From NCBI RefSeq assembly GCF_015482765.1, contig NZ_JADMLB010000079.1:1-37458 (forward strand): a stretch of 37,458 nt of DNA, written 5' to 3'. Made by a program: the position numbers and the translations under genes. The stretch comes from Halodesulfovibrio sp. (lineage in GTDB: Bacteria; Desulfobacterota; Desulfovibrionia; Desulfovibrionales; Desulfovibrionaceae). The notes under the pieces are model-generated. The model ran no database searches and was not told the origin of the DNA. It saw only the letters and a list, made by a program, of their open reading frames with translations. Of the stretch, positions 7,511 to 15,983 are shown piece after piece (within the stretch, counting starts at the first letter, position 1; each line of letters starts with the position of its first letter).

Positions 7511-9259
7511 ATGGGGAAAGTACTGCCTGCAATTGCATCCGCACAAGATGTTCGATGGGGACAGGATGCGACTATGGATGCCTGGTTGCATCACTTTAAG
7601 ACAGAAAACAACATTGAACACCTCATGAATCCTGAACACGTTGCTTCTGATGAGCAACTTAAGTTCATGGTCGCCCTTGATAAACAGCAAATTTTTATTC
7701 CGTGCTCTGATGAAACGCTGATGTGTCTGATGGAAGAAAAGCCTTCGGAAGATCTTATGCGTGAGTATGGCCGGATTTGGTTGCACACTGTCCGGCTGAT
7801 CAGAAAACATTCGTTCAACAAGTATCACGAACGGAAAGTAATGAACTTCTGTCGGTTGCGGTTTCAAACGCATTTGTCGTCGCGCATTATGATTCCTTCC
7901 CGTTTGTTGAAACGGATGAACAGCATTGTGTTGACGCAGTGTTCTCTGGTTGACCCGTCCAGCGAAACAAAGTTGGCAGCTAACCGGAATGCGTATGAGT
8001 ATTTTAAAAATTCTGCAACAGACAGAATTTTATACTCTACTCCTTCTGAGTGTATGTTTAATCCTGACTTGCGGGATTTGCGGTCTGAGCTTGATATTAT
8101 TGAGCTTATCCGTCTGATGTACTTTTCCACGATGCCTCAGCTTTGGAGCAGCGGGACACCTTCATATCTTGATATTGAAAAAGAAATGAATAAGCCGTGT
8201 CCTACCTCTCATGCTCTTGAAGTTCTTTTGGGGACAGAAAAGGATGACCGGAAAACGATTTTGTTTTTACCGGAAAGCAGTGGTGGAATTGTATTTGACC
8301 TCTACTTTATCAGAGCGTTACTCAGACAGGGGCACAAGGTTATTCTGGCACTGAAAGAAGGATTTCTGTTTGATGCTCCTACATACTGGGATGCTATGCA
8401 GGATCCTGTTTTGCTTGAGTTGTGTAAGACTGCCAAAATGGTGGCAAACGACACTATTTCAAAGAATCTGCTGCTGGCGTTATTGCGGTCGCATCGTTTT
8501 CTTATCATCTCTGATGGGATGCGCGAAAAGCTTAACCTTTATAAAACCAATGTGACGTTCTCCCGTGCGTGGAAAGAATGCGACATTGTTTTTGCGAAAG
8601 GAGCAGCAAATTACGATAATCTGCTTAACTGCGGGCATCGTTTTACTCGTGATGTTCTCGGTTTTTACAGAAAGCCTGACGGAACATTTGTTTTAGAAGC
8701 TAAGCCTCGTGCTAATAATGTTCGCAAGTTCAGTGAGGAAGCCATCAATGATATGGCGAACCGGATTATCGAGAGCATGCGTCTGGAGAAACAGAAAGGT
8801 CGCAGTGTGATGTTCTATAGCGCCATTATCGGCTCTATTCCGGGTGAAACTGATACTGCGATTAAGATTGTGAATTCATTTGTTTCGCATTTGCGAACCC
8901 GTCTCGACAGTACGTTTATTATCAATCCTGCTGAGCACTTTGAAGAAGGCATGGACGGAGATGATTTGATGTTTATGTGGGAACAGGTTCAGCGAAGCGG
9001 GCTGTTGGACGTCTGGCGTTTTCAGACAGTTGAAGATATAGAAACAAGCTTTGCCTTGCTTGATCGTAAAGTACCGTCCATTTGGTCGGGGAAAGACTCT
9101 ACATTTTCTACGGGTTGTACAAAAGAAATGCGCATCGCTTTGGATGTACAGAAGAGGAATCCGGAGTTACAGATCATCGGGCCGAGTTCAGAAAAATTTT
9201 TCCGTAGGGCAGAATACGGCGTCGGTAAATATTATGATGCCGGTATTACCTCTATGTAG
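7511..9259 (+). CDS. DUF89/ARMT1-like domain protein
   Basis: The 582-residue protein has an uncharacterised N-terminal half and a C-terminal half that resembles DUF89/ARMT1. The PESSGGIVFDLYFI segment (about residues 256-269) lines up with the family motif around DNAGEIVFDL, and DIVFAKGAANYDNL matches the family AKG-N-L segment. DUF89 proteins are metal-dependent phosphatases proposed to remove damaged phosphometabolites. Here the metal-binding Asp-Asn of the first motif reads Glu-Ser, so activity is uncertain. No signal peptide or membrane segment is seen. It has a good Shine-Dalgarno (GGGAG) and follows nadK closely. Assignment to the superfamily is by eye; the specific function is unknown. 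Confidence 0.7.
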   Translation: MGKVLPAIASAQDVRWGQDATMDAWLHHFKTENNIEHLMNPEHVASDEQLKFMVALDKQQIFIPCSDETLMCLMEEKPSEDLMREYGRIWLHTVRLIRKHSFNKYHERKVMNFCRLRFQTHLSSRIMIPSRLLKRMNSIVLTQCSLVDPSSETKLAANRNAYEYFKNSATDRILYSTPSECMFNPDLRDLRSELDIIELIRLMYFSTMPQLWSSGTPSYLDIEKEMNKPCPTSHALEVLLGTEKDDRKTILFLPESSGGIVFDLYFIRALLRQGHKVILALKEGFLFDAPTYWDAMQDPVLLELCKTAKMVANDTISKNLLLALLRSHRFLIISDGMREKLNLYKTNVTFSRAWKECDIVFAKGAANYDNLLNCGHRFTRDVLGFYRKPDGTFVLEAKPRANNVRKFSEEAINDMANRIIESMRLEKQKGRSVMFYSAIIGSIPGETDTAIKIVNSFVSHLRTRLDSTFIINPAEHFEEGMDGDDLMFMWEQVQRSGLLDVWRFQTVEDIETSFALLDRKVPSIWSGKDSTFSTGCTKEMRIALDVQKRNPELQIIGPSSEKFFRRAEYGVGKYYDAGITSM

Positions 9260-9292
9260 TGTAATAGCGTTACTGACAAATAAAATTAACCG

Positions 9293-9320
9293 GCTACCCT
9301 GTGTTTTTACGCAGGGTAGC
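9293..9320 (+). other. Hairpin between DUF89-like gene and gatB
   Basis: GCTACCCTG (9293-9301) pairs with CAGGGTAGC (9312-9320) across a 10-base loop. No T-tract follows, so it may be a weak or factor-dependent terminator or a leader element for gatB 44 bases downstream. Confidence 0.5.
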
Positions 9321-9363
9321 TGTTCTTCGGTATATTCCGGAAGATAGATGTAAGGAGAGTGTT

Positions 9364-10791
9364 ATGGCTGATTTTGAAGTTGTCATCGGGCTTGAGGTTC
9401 ATGCTCAGCTCAAGACGGAATCAAAATTATTCTGTTCCTGTTCGACCCGCTTCGGGTCTGATCCGAACGAAAATGTTTGTGAAGTGTGTTCCGGTATGCC
9501 TGGTGCATTGCCTGTGCTTAATGCCAGAGCTGTTGAATTTGCTGCTAAAATGGGGCTTGCAATGAATTGCAACGTAAGCCTTGATTCTATTTTTGAGCGC
9601 AAAAACTACTTCTACCCTGATTCTCCTAACGGCTATCAGATTTCTCAGCTCGATAATGCTATTTGTCAGCACGGGCATATTGAAATTCCTGTGGGCGAGT
9701 CTTTGAAACGTGTCGGCATTACCCGTATCCAGCTTGAAAACGATGCCGGTAAGTCAATTCACTCACAGGCAGAGAATCTTTCATACGTGGATTTTAACCG
9801 TACTGGTGTTCCGCTTATCGAGATTGTTTCTGATCCTGATATGCGCAGCGCGGAAGAAGCTGTTTCTTACCTGAAAACCCTGCACTCCATTTTGCTGTAC
9901 CTCGATATTTGTGACGGCAACATGGAAGAGGGCAGTTTCCGTTGTGATGCAAACGTTTCTTTGCGTCCTCGTGGACAGGAAGAGTTCGGTACCCGTGTTG
10001 AACTGAAGAACATGAACTCCTTCCGTAACGTACAGCGTGGTATTGAATACGAAATTGCACGTCAGGAAGACCTTATTCTTGATGGTGAAGCCGTTGTTCA
10101 GGAAACACGTTTGTACAACGCAGAAAAGAACCTGACAGCTTCTATGCGCGGTAAAGAAGAAGCACATGACTACCGCTACTTCCCTGATCCGGATCTTATT
10201 CCTATTAAGCTGACCGAGGCTCAGGTTGCAGCATGGAAAGAAGAATTGCCGGAGCTTCCTCTTGAAAAACGTGCCCGCTTTGAAGCTGAATTCGGATTGC
10301 CTGAGTATGATGCAAACCTGCTGACGCAGGATAGAGCTATTGCGGAATATTTTGAAGCGGCTGTAAAAGTATTTAATAACCCTAAAAAGTTAAGCAACTT
10401 TATGATGGGTCAGTTCATGCGCGAATTGAATGAGCGTAATATTACAGTTGCTGACGTTGCACTTGCTCCTGAAAACTTTGCAGAACTTGTTCGAATTGTC
10501 GAAGAAGGGATGATATCTACTAAGATAGGTAATGATGTTTTACCGGAACTTATGGAGCAGGGCGGTTCTGCTGAGGCATTTGTGAAAGCGAAAGGTATGG
10601 TTCAGATTTCTGATTCTTCTGAACTTGAAGCTGTTGTGGATGAAGTAATAGCTGAAAACCCTTCAGAAGCAGAAGCCTATCGCGGTGGTAAGCACAAATT
10701 GCAAAGCTTTTTTGTTGGACAGGTTATGCGCAAAACACGAGGAAAAGCTAATCCTGCCCTTGTTAACCAGTTACTACAGAAAAAATTGTAA
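9364..10791 (+). CDS. gatB: Asp-tRNA(Asn)/Glu-tRNA(Gln) amidotransferase subunit B
   Basis: GatB is the kinase/transamidation subunit of the GatCAB complex, which converts mischarged Glu-tRNA(Gln) or Asp-tRNA(Asn) to the correct aminoacyl-tRNA. The 475-residue product starts with the family N-terminus [15 protein letters not shown] and contains the GatB signature [13 protein letters not shown]. The C-terminal YqeY-like domain ends with the expected [13 protein letters not shown]. The ATG at 9364 is preceded by AAGGAGAG; an upstream extension of 21 codons does not match the family and crosses a hairpin. gatA and gatC are not in this window. A strong terminator follows. Confidence 0.97.
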   Translation: MADFEVVIGLEVHAQLKTESKLFCSCSTRFGSDPNENVCEVCSGMPGALPVLNARAVEFAAKMGLAMNCNVSLDSIFERKNYFYPDSPNGYQISQLDNAICQHGHIEIPVGESLKRVGITRIQLENDAGKSIHSQAENLSYVDFNRTGVPLIEIVSDPDMRSAEEAVSYLKTLHSILLYLDICDGNMEEGSFRCDANVSLRPRGQEEFGTRVELKNMNSFRNVQRGIEYEIARQEDLILDGEAVVQETRLYNAEKNLTASMRGKEEAHDYRYFPDPDLIPIKLTEAQVAAWKEELPELPLEKRARFEAEFGLPEYDANLLTQDRAIAEYFEAAVKVFNNPKKLSNFMMGQFMRELNERNITVADVALAPENFAELVRIVEEGMISTKIGNDVLPELMEQGGSAEAFVKAKGMVQISDSSELEAVVDEVIAENPSEAEAYRGGKHKLQSFFVGQVMRKTRGKANPALVNQLLQKKL

Positions 10792-10813
10792 CATTATACA
10801 TCAAAGTACAAGT

Positions 10814-10843
10814 AAGGACGTCGGAACCGGCGTCCTTTTTTTT
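10814..10843 (+). terminator. gatB terminator
   Basis: AAGGACG at 10814-10820 with the following TCGG pairs with CCGG and CGTCCTT (10827-10837), allowing one G-T pair, and is followed by a run of eight T. Confidence 0.92.
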
Positions 10844-11198
10844 GTTTGTATGAAAAAGTTGACTGGACAAGCAATAGACGCCTTGAAGGGTTCTATATTG
10901 CGTTGAAAAAGATTGTAAGTACCAACGAACAACATACTAAGTAAAAATTAAAAAAAAATATATGAAAGGAACATGATGATATTCATTTTGTAATGGAGTG
11001 AATATTAATTGAATAAGAATGTCCTTCTCTGTCTGTAGTGCCATAGTAAAATACTCTCTTGAAGAAAGTATCAAAAATAAAAAGTGCTTTGTTTGACGAG
11101 GGTTAAAAGAACATGTATTCAGTTCATGAATAGCATTTACGTAACGCAAAAAAGTTGTGCCTAGTCGTTGAGCAATAGTATTTCATGAGGTGCATTAA
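10844..11198. other. AT-rich leader of the MucR-like gene
   Basis: This gap is distinctly AT-rich compared with its neighbours. It contains an inverted repeat ATATTCA ... TGAATAT (around 10979-11006), and the promoter described separately. I see no gene. AT-rich upstream DNA fits autoregulation by MucR-type proteins, which favour AT-rich sites; that is inference. Confidence 0.45.
11093..11121 (+). promoter_or_regulatory. Predicted sigma-70 promoter for MucR-like gene
   Basis: TTGACG (11093-11098), a 17-base spacer and TATTCA (11116-11121) form a plausible promoter about 75 bases before the MucR-like start. Confidence 0.55.
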
Positions 11199-11597
11199 AT
11201 GGAAGACTACTTAAAAGAAGCGTTGGAAATTGTTAAGGCGCAAGCTAGTGTGCGGACCATGACAGAGGAAGAAATTACCTCGATGGTAAAAACACTTGCG
11301 TCCGGCATTAGGGTTATCAGTGAAGAAGATGCTCTTTCTGAAGAAACACAGGAAGCTGCAGTTGATCCTAAAAAGTCTATCAAAGAAAAGACTGTTACGT
11401 GTCTTGAATGTGGAAAGACTTTTAAGATTTTAACTAAGCGTCATCTCGCACTGCATGATCTTGATGCGATTTCTTATCGCGAAAAGTGGGGGCTGAAAAA
11501 GAATACGCCGTTGGTCTGTAAAGCATTACAGCGCGAACGACGCAAGAAAATGAACAATATGAAACTGTGGGAACGTAGACGCAAAAACGAAGAATAA
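11199..11597 (+). CDS. MucR/Ros family zinc-finger transcriptional regulator
   Basis: The 132-residue protein matches the MucR/Ros family. The N-terminal helical region probably mediates oligomerisation. The C2H2-type zinc finger is formed by C68, C71, H82 and H86, followed by the conserved SYREKWGL segment and a basic tail. Family members bind AT-rich DNA and act as global repressors of virulence, exopolysaccharide or cell-cycle genes, often with H-NS-like behaviour, and repress their own promoter. The upstream gap is AT-rich with a predicted promoter. The Shine-Dalgarno is AGGTG. The gene is monocistronic and ends before a terminator shared with the convergent YkgJ gene. Targets cannot be read from this window. 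Confidence 0.9.
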   Translation: MEDYLKEALEIVKAQASVRTMTEEEITSMVKTLASGIRVISEEDALSEETQEAAVDPKKSIKEKTVTCLECGKTFKILTKRHLALHDLDAISYREKWGLKKNTPLVCKALQRERRKKMNNMKLWERRRKNEE

Positions 11598-11736
11598 TTT
11601 TTTTCATCGTTCATGTGTAGAAAATCCAGCGATGACTTTTCTACATAGTCTTTGTTCGTATTATCCGCAGTTTTACAGAAGCAGATATATGTTTTTACGA
11701 TATCATCTGCAAACACACGGGATAAAGTTACACACG

Positions 11737-11768
11737 AAAAAAACGCCTCATTTGAGGCGTTTTTTTGT
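11737..11768. terminator. Bidirectional terminator, MucR / YkgJ genes
   Basis: AAACGCCTC (11741-11749) pairs with GAGGCGTTT (11754-11762) around a 4-base loop, with A-run and T-run on either side. It can terminate both convergent genes. Confidence 0.9.
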
Positions 11769-11775
11769 TTTTTTG

Positions 11776-12387
11776 CTATGACAGTTTGGGCGGCCCCTGA
11801 ACTATCATCTCAGCCAGCGTGAGGTCTACTCTCGGGGCTGTTTTGAGTGCTGTTCCTGCGTACTTCATTTCCAGCTGAGCCAGCTCTTGGTAAAATGGTG
11901 TACGATTCAGCATCGGGATTTGAAATTCTTCCATACCATCGACTTTTTCTCTGAAACGATAGCATCCCTGAAAGTATCGTTGCTCACCGTTCGGCAGAAT
12001 CATGAGATTCTTTGTGCCGTGCATTCTGCATATCATAAGACGGTGATCATACAGGCCGCAAAGTCCATCTTCGTTTAAAGGACACATGACATGCGGGCGT
12101 TCTTTTTTTTCCAGAGCTTCATTGTATTGTTTTACAACGTCTTTAGCCCGTTCAATGAAATATTCGCGCTTCTCTTCCGGTAAGGCGTTCAGTCCTTTCC
12201 AAAGATATGCCCATTCAATGTACGTATGGTGTTGGAAGTAACTGTAGCAACAGTTGTCTTCACAGCCTGCACAGGAAAGACCGGCTTCAGCTGCTGTTTT
12301 TGAATAGGCGTCTGCCATGTTCTTATACAGCTTTGCCAGTTTGCCGAACGTGCCGACGCTGGACGTGCGTTTAGCTTTTTTCTTCAT
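11776..12387 (-). CDS. YkgJ family cysteine-cluster protein
   Basis: The 203-residue protein carries the zinc/iron-chelating cysteine cluster of the YkgJ (UPF0153) family: CAGCEDNCC near residue 39, then a CPLN...GLCGLYDHRLMICRMHG segment with three more cysteines and a histidine. The family is thought to bind a metal or iron-sulfur centre; the reaction is unknown. I start it at the ATG at 12387, which has GGGAG seven bases upstream; a 13-codon extension would overlap the preceding gene. It begins 2 bases after the shikimate-kinase-like stop, so the two are translationally coupled. Confidence 0.88.
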   Translation of the reverse strand: MKKKAKRTSSVGTFGKLAKLYKNMADAYSKTAAEAGLSCAGCEDNCCYSYFQHHTYIEWAYLWKGLNALPEEKREYFIERAKDVVKQYNEALEKKERPHVMCPLNEDGLCGLYDHRLMICRMHGTKNLMILPNGEQRYFQGCYRFREKVDGMEEFQIPMLNRTPFYQELAQLEMKYAGTALKTAPRVDLTLAEMIVQGPPKLS

Positions 12388-12389
12388 GT

Positions 12390-12908
12390 CTATACTCCCA
12401 ACGCTGTGAGCAGAGCTGTGACGCATTCTCCAGGAGTTTTTTCGTCACAGTTAACACTGATTGTTGCGTATTTTTTGTAAAGTTCCGCACGCTCGTTGTA
12501 GAGATCTTCGATGGTTTGTCCCGGTGCAATGGCAAGCCCGCGGTCAGGTTTCTTACTGATACGTTCTAAAATTTTTGGAAGACTGACATCCAGATGGCAT
12601 ACCGGCCCCAGAGAGGTAAGGTGTACCATTGCCTCTTCTCTGTAAACAACGCTGCCGCCTGTGGCGATGACGCAGCGTTTTGCACGCAGGGCGCTTACAA
12701 CAGAGCATTCAACGTCCAGAAATTCTTCTTTGGACATAGAGTCGGTAACAGCCTGCAAGTTGGTTCCGTACTGGCCTTCAATGAGATGGTCGGTATCAAT
12801 AAATACCCAGCCAAGCTGATGAGCGAGAATTTTACCTAATGTCGATTTTCCTGCGCTCGCCATGCCTATAAGGGTAATACAATCAGTTTCGTTCGGGTAA
12901 TCTGCCAT
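12390..12908 (-). CDS. Shikimate-kinase-like P-loop kinase, atypical substrate site
   Basis: The 172-residue protein has the shikimate kinase fold signatures: Walker A GMASAGKST at 15-23, DTD at 38-40, ATGGS at 82-86, a lid arginine R123 and R140 in the NERAELY motif. Two shikimate-binding features are altered. The usual FR-x-x-E (the carboxylate-binding Arg58 of characterised enzymes) reads FLDVE at 63-67, and the GGGS loop is reduced to GGS. The phosphate acceptor may therefore not be shikimate. I recall, without checking, that a shikimate-kinase-like protein was reported to act as homoserine kinase in Desulfovibrio, which would fit. It is coupled to the YkgJ gene downstream. Confidence 0.85.
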   Translation of the reverse strand: MADYPNETDCITLIGMASAGKSTLGKILAHQLGWVFIDTDHLIEGQYGTNLQAVTDSMSKEEFLDVECSVVSALRAKRCVIATGGSVVYREEAMVHLTSLGPVCHLDVSLPKILERISKKPDRGLAIAPGQTIEDLYNERAELYKKYATISVNCDEKTPGECVTALLTALGV

Positions 12909-13006
12909 GAATACTTTCCTTGCTAAATCTAGTTATCGCCTTTTGTTCTGCCTGTAGAGGCTGGCTGTGTCAATGCTGCGGGGCTTCGCCTCTGAGGCAT
13001 GGATAC

Positions 13007-13037
13007 AAAAAAAGGCAGGTTCGTAAGAACCTGCCTT
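13007..13037 (-). terminator. rplM-rpsI operon terminator
   Basis: AAGGCAGGTTC (13012-13022) pairs with GAACCTGCCTT (13027-13037) around a GTAA loop. On the minus strand it is followed by a T-run and lies about 30 bases after the rpsI stop. Confidence 0.93.
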
Positions 13038-13065
13038 GAAGATCGAGCAGTAAACTCGAAGCGGA

Positions 13066-13458
13066 TTAACGCTTGGAGTACTGGAAGCGAGCACGAGCGC
13101 CACGCTGACCGTATTTTTTACGCTCTTTCTTACGAGCGTCACGGGTCAGGAAGCCTGCTTTTTTGAGTGCTGGACGCATGTCAGCGTCAACTTCGAGCAG
13201 AGCACGGGAGATACCGTGACGTACTGCAAGAGCCTGACCGGACATACCGCCGCCAGCTACGTTTACTTTAACGTCAAATTTTTCGAGCATTTTAACGAGC
13301 TCGAGAGGCTGACGAATGATCATCTGAAGAGTCTTACGTGGGAAGTACTCATCGTAAGGACGACCGTTAACAGTGATCTGACCGCTACCAGCGTAGAGGC
13401 GGGTACGAGCAGTAGCGTTCTTTCTTCTGCCTGTGCCGTAATCAAATTCGTTGGACAT
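13066..13458 (-). CDS. rpsI: 30S ribosomal protein S9
   Basis: S9 binds 16S rRNA in the 30S head. The 130-residue sequence is typical: the [11 protein letters not shown] motif near residues 8-18, the [10 protein letters not shown] segment, and the basic C-terminus ending in FQYSKR, whose tail reaches the P-site tRNA in known ribosomes. The start has AGGAG upstream. It lies 20 bases after rplM, the usual bacterial rplM-rpsI pair, and is followed by a terminator. Confidence 0.99.
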   Translation of the reverse strand: MSNEFDYGTGRRKNATARTRLYAGSGQITVNGRPYDEYFPRKTLQMIIRQPLELVKMLEKFDVKVNVAGGGMSGQALAVRHGISRALLEVDADMRPALKKAGFLTRDARKKERKKYGQRGARARFQYSKR

Positions 13459-13478
13459 AGTAATCTCCTACCTCTAAT

Positions 13479-13913
13479 CTAGTACTTAAGCTCAAGAGCC
13501 TGAGGGTTCTGAGCAGCATGTGGGTGCTCGGTACCAACGTAAACTTTAAGCTTTTTCATGATAGCACGACCAAGACGGTTCTTTGGAAGCATGCCCTGAA
13601 CAGCTTTACGAATAACATCTTCAGGTTTTTTCTCAAGCATGGTCTCAAGGTTAGCTTCTTTGAGGCCACCTGGGAAACCGGTGTGACGGTAGTACATTTT
13701 GTCTGCCATCTTGTTACCGGTAACTTTGATTTTTTCACAATTCACGACTACGATGAAGTCACCGTTGTCAACGTGAGGTGCGAATTCTGGCTTATGTTTG
13801 CCACGAAGGCGGTGTGCGATCTGGGTAGCGAGGCGACCGAGGATCTGGTCCTCAGCGTCAACTACAAACCACTCGCGGGTGATATCTTCAGGCTTAGGGC
13901 TGAAAGTTTTCAT
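13479..13913 (-). CDS. rplM: 50S ribosomal protein L13
   Basis: L13 is an early assembly protein of the 50S subunit. The 144-residue sequence has the family features [16 protein letters not shown] near 15-30, the [10 protein letters not shown] motif, and [15 protein letters not shown]. The start ATG has AGGAGT upstream. It is first in the rplM-rpsI operon, with a good sigma-70 promoter (TTGACA-17-TAAGAG) just upstream. Confidence 0.99.
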   Translation of the reverse strand: MKTFSPKPEDITREWFVVDAEDQILGRLATQIAHRLRGKHKPEFAPHVDNGDFIVVVNCEKIKVTGNKMADKMYYRHTGFPGGLKEANLETMLEKKPEDVIRKAVQGMLPKNRLGRAIMKKLKVYVGTEHPHAAQNPQALELKY

Positions 13914-13944
13914 CTATATTACTCCTAGTGTCGAAACACGTTGG

Positions 13945-13973
13945 CTCTTATGGAGTTCTTGTTTCCATGTCAA
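13945..13973 (-). promoter_or_regulatory. Predicted rplM-rpsI promoter
   Basis: On the minus strand a perfect TTGACA (complement of 13968-13973) is followed after 17 bases by TAAGAG (complement of 13945-13950), about 32 bases from the rplM start. The -35 is consensus; the -10 is weak. Confidence 0.6.
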
Positions 13974-14141
13974 TAAAACAATAAGATTGGTCAGCCCAAA
14001 ACCGGCGGTTGTAAACGGGGGGATCCAGATTCTGTTACAAATCCTGGAAAAAGACCTCCGGCTTCGTGCGGAAACACCGTACTTATACCATGACCGACTC
14101 GTTGCCAAGTGATTTTTGTGAAAATATGAGGATTTTTTATC

Positions 14142-15383
14142 ATGTCAAGTATTCGTAAGGGATTGCTGCAGACTGTTTTTTCCGGTGCGTACATGAAACG
14201 CTGGAATGATAAGCTGCGACCGGCTGAGCTGTATGAGGTTGATAAACAAGCACATAAAATGATTATTGCGTGGTTGCTGCTGCAGGAAAATACACGCGGT
14301 ATGGGGTTGGATGAGCGCCGTGTGCTTGGTGATAGAATTGTCGAATGGGGTATCTTTGATTATCTGTTCCGGCTTGTTATCACTGATATCAAGCCTCCGG
14401 TATACTACCGCATAAAAGAGAATCCCGAACATCATCGTCAGTTGGTGGAATGGGTACAGAGTGAGCTTGAACCTGTGCTGAGCCCTTTGGGGGCTGACTT
14501 CTGGATGCGTTTTGTTGCGTATTTTGATCCTGAACGCAAGCATGAACTTGCTGATGAGATTCTCGCAGCAGCACACTTTTATGCCAGTAGCTGGGAATTT
14601 AAGCTGATTGAAGGGTTGAATGCTTTTGACGATGAGCTTGACGAAATTCGTGACTCTTTTAATGAGCAGCAAGATTCGTTTCAGAGCTTGAAGGGTTTTC
14701 ATGAAATAATGACACCCAAAGAACATGCTCTTGGAAAGTTGGCCAATTTATGCGGGCAGCTTCGTTTCCAGAAACGCTGGTCGCAGATGCCGCGTATTCC
14801 TGAGACCTCTGTTATGGGGCACATGTTTCTTGTTGCCTGCTACAGCTATTTCTTTTCTGTTGTGCAGGATGCGTGTCCGGCGCGACGGCAGAATAACTTT
14901 TTTTGCGGGTTGTTCCATGATCTCCCAGAGATGCTCACCCGTGATATTATTTCGCCAGTAAAGAAATCTGTTAAGGAACTGGATACTCTTATTAAGGCGT
15001 ATGAAGATGAAGAGCTGGAGCGAAGGGTGTTCCAGCCGTTACGCGATGAAGGCTATACATACATTGCAGACAGACTTGGGTATTTCCTTGGGACTTCAAC
15101 CGGTTCTGAGTTCCATGATTGCATTGAGCGTAACGGTTGTGTCGAAAAAGTTTCATTTGATGAGCTTCAAGCTTTCTATAATGATAACTCATTTAATCCG
15201 AAAGACGGGGAAATGCTGAAGGTGTGTGATGAACTTGCAGCATACATAGAAGCATATACTGCGGTGCGCAACGGCATTTCAATTAATGAACTGAATTTGG
15301 CTATGTGGCGGTTGCGGGATAAGTACCGTAAAAAGAGTATTGGTAAAATTCACATTGGCGCACTGATGTCGGATTTTGATTAG
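14142..15383 (+). CDS. YfbR-like HD-domain phosphohydrolase
   Basis: The 413-residue protein ends in an HD domain of the YfbR type. H227 (in MGHMFL), the pair H259-D260 in HDLPEMLTRDIISPVK, and a later Asp in LKVCDELAAYIEAY match the HDxxExxTxDxxxPVK pattern and the metal ligands of YfbR 5'-deoxynucleotidases. YfbR itself is about 200 residues; the first 190 residues here form an extra helical half that also contains HK and AAHF segments and may be a degenerate second HD repeat. It probably hydrolyses nucleotide or cyclic nucleotide phosphates; the substrate is unknown. The Shine-Dalgarno is weak. A strong terminator follows. Confidence 0.8.
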   Translation: MSSIRKGLLQTVFSGAYMKRWNDKLRPAELYEVDKQAHKMIIAWLLLQENTRGMGLDERRVLGDRIVEWGIFDYLFRLVITDIKPPVYYRIKENPEHHRQLVEWVQSELEPVLSPLGADFWMRFVAYFDPERKHELADEILAAAHFYASSWEFKLIEGLNAFDDELDEIRDSFNEQQDSFQSLKGFHEIMTPKEHALGKLANLCGQLRFQKRWSQMPRIPETSVMGHMFLVACYSYFFSVVQDACPARRQNNFFCGLFHDLPEMLTRDIISPVKKSVKELDTLIKAYEDEELERRVFQPLRDEGYTYIADRLGYFLGTSTGSEFHDCIERNGCVEKVSFDELQAFYNDNSFNPKDGEMLKVCDELAAYIEAYTAVRNGISINELNLAMWRLRDKYRKKSIGKIHIGALMSDFD

Positions 15384-15399
15384 AAAGAATATCCTTAAG

Positions 15400-15438
15400 A
15401 AAAAACTCCCCGAGTACTCGGGGAGTTTTCTTTTTTTT
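15400..15438 (+). terminator. Terminator of the HD-domain gene
   Basis: AAAACTCCCCGAG (15402-15414) pairs with CTCGGGGAGTTTT (15417-15429), followed by a further T-run. It isolates the ECF operon from upstream transcription. Confidence 0.93.
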
Positions 15439-15465
15439 AGGGAGTTATGAAAAAAAAATAAAAAG

Positions 15466-15492
15466 TGTAACCACGCGGCGCTTAGAAACGAT
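15466..15492 (+). promoter_or_regulatory. Predicted ECF-type promoter of the sigma operon
   Basis: TGTAAC (15466-15471), a 17-base spacer and CGAT (15489-15492) resemble ECF promoters, notably the TGTAAC-N17-CGAC pattern known for Bacillus SigX. An A-rich tract lies just upstream. Its position in front of the operon that encodes an ECF sigma factor suggests autoregulation (inference). Confidence 0.5.
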
Positions 15493-15587
15493 GTAATATG
15501 TAGAAAGATGTACCAATCTTTTATCCCTTTGTGGATACAACCTTTAACTACTGATGCTTTCGGCATCGTGATAAGAAGGTCGTTATT

Positions 15588-15971
15588 ATGATTCGTATTC
15601 TTTCTATGGCTGTTTCGCTAAGCCTTTTGATGGGGTCGTTTTCCCTTTGTTTGGCGGGAAGTTCTTGCGGTGTGACATGTTGTGAAAAAATGCAGTCTCT
15701 CATTACTCAGCGTTTAGAGCTGACAGATGAAGAACGTAAAGATGTTTTCGAAATTTTACGAAATGCACGCAACGAACGCAGAGCGTTAGTGAAACAGCTA
15801 AGAGCTCCTGAGATGACACAGGAGAAGCGGTTGGCCATTCATTCTAAAATTCAGGAAGTGGATGTAGCCTCCCGCGCAGAACTTGCTTCGATGTTTTCAG
15901 AGGAGCAGATGGAAAAATTTGATGAGATAATGGTTGAGCTACGGGAGAAAATTCTTTCGTGTCTCAGATAA
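15588..15971 (+). CDS. Spy/LTXXQ-like periplasmic protein
   Basis: The 127-residue product has an N-terminal signal peptide (cleavage probably after CLAG near residue 24) and a mature all-helical part resembling the Spy/CpxP/ZraP or heavy-metal-sensor families: ELTDEERKDV and MFSEEQMEKFDEI are LTxxQ-like motifs. The mature N-terminus has a cysteine cluster (C27, C31, C32), and another cysteine lies in the last few residues; these could bind metal or form disulfides. It is the first gene of the ECF operon, 12 bases before the sigma gene. It could be a chaperone or the signal receptor; the sequence does not decide. Confidence 0.75.
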   Translation: MIRILSMAVSLSLLMGSFSLCLAGSSCGVTCCEKMQSLITQRLELTDEERKDVFEILRNARNERRALVKQLRAPEMTQEKRLAIHSKIQEVDVASRAELASMFSEEQMEKFDEIMVELREKILSCLR

Positions 15972-15983
15972 CCGGGAGTTTTG

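Noticed and set aside
10973-11006. AT-rich dyads upstream of the MucR-like gene as a specific operator
   Set aside because: The base composition makes such dyads likely by chance; I note the AT-rich leader but do not claim a defined site.
13479-13928. Plus-strand open frame opposite rplM
   Set aside because: Antisense to a certain ribosomal protein gene, with no ribosome-binding site and no recognisable domain.
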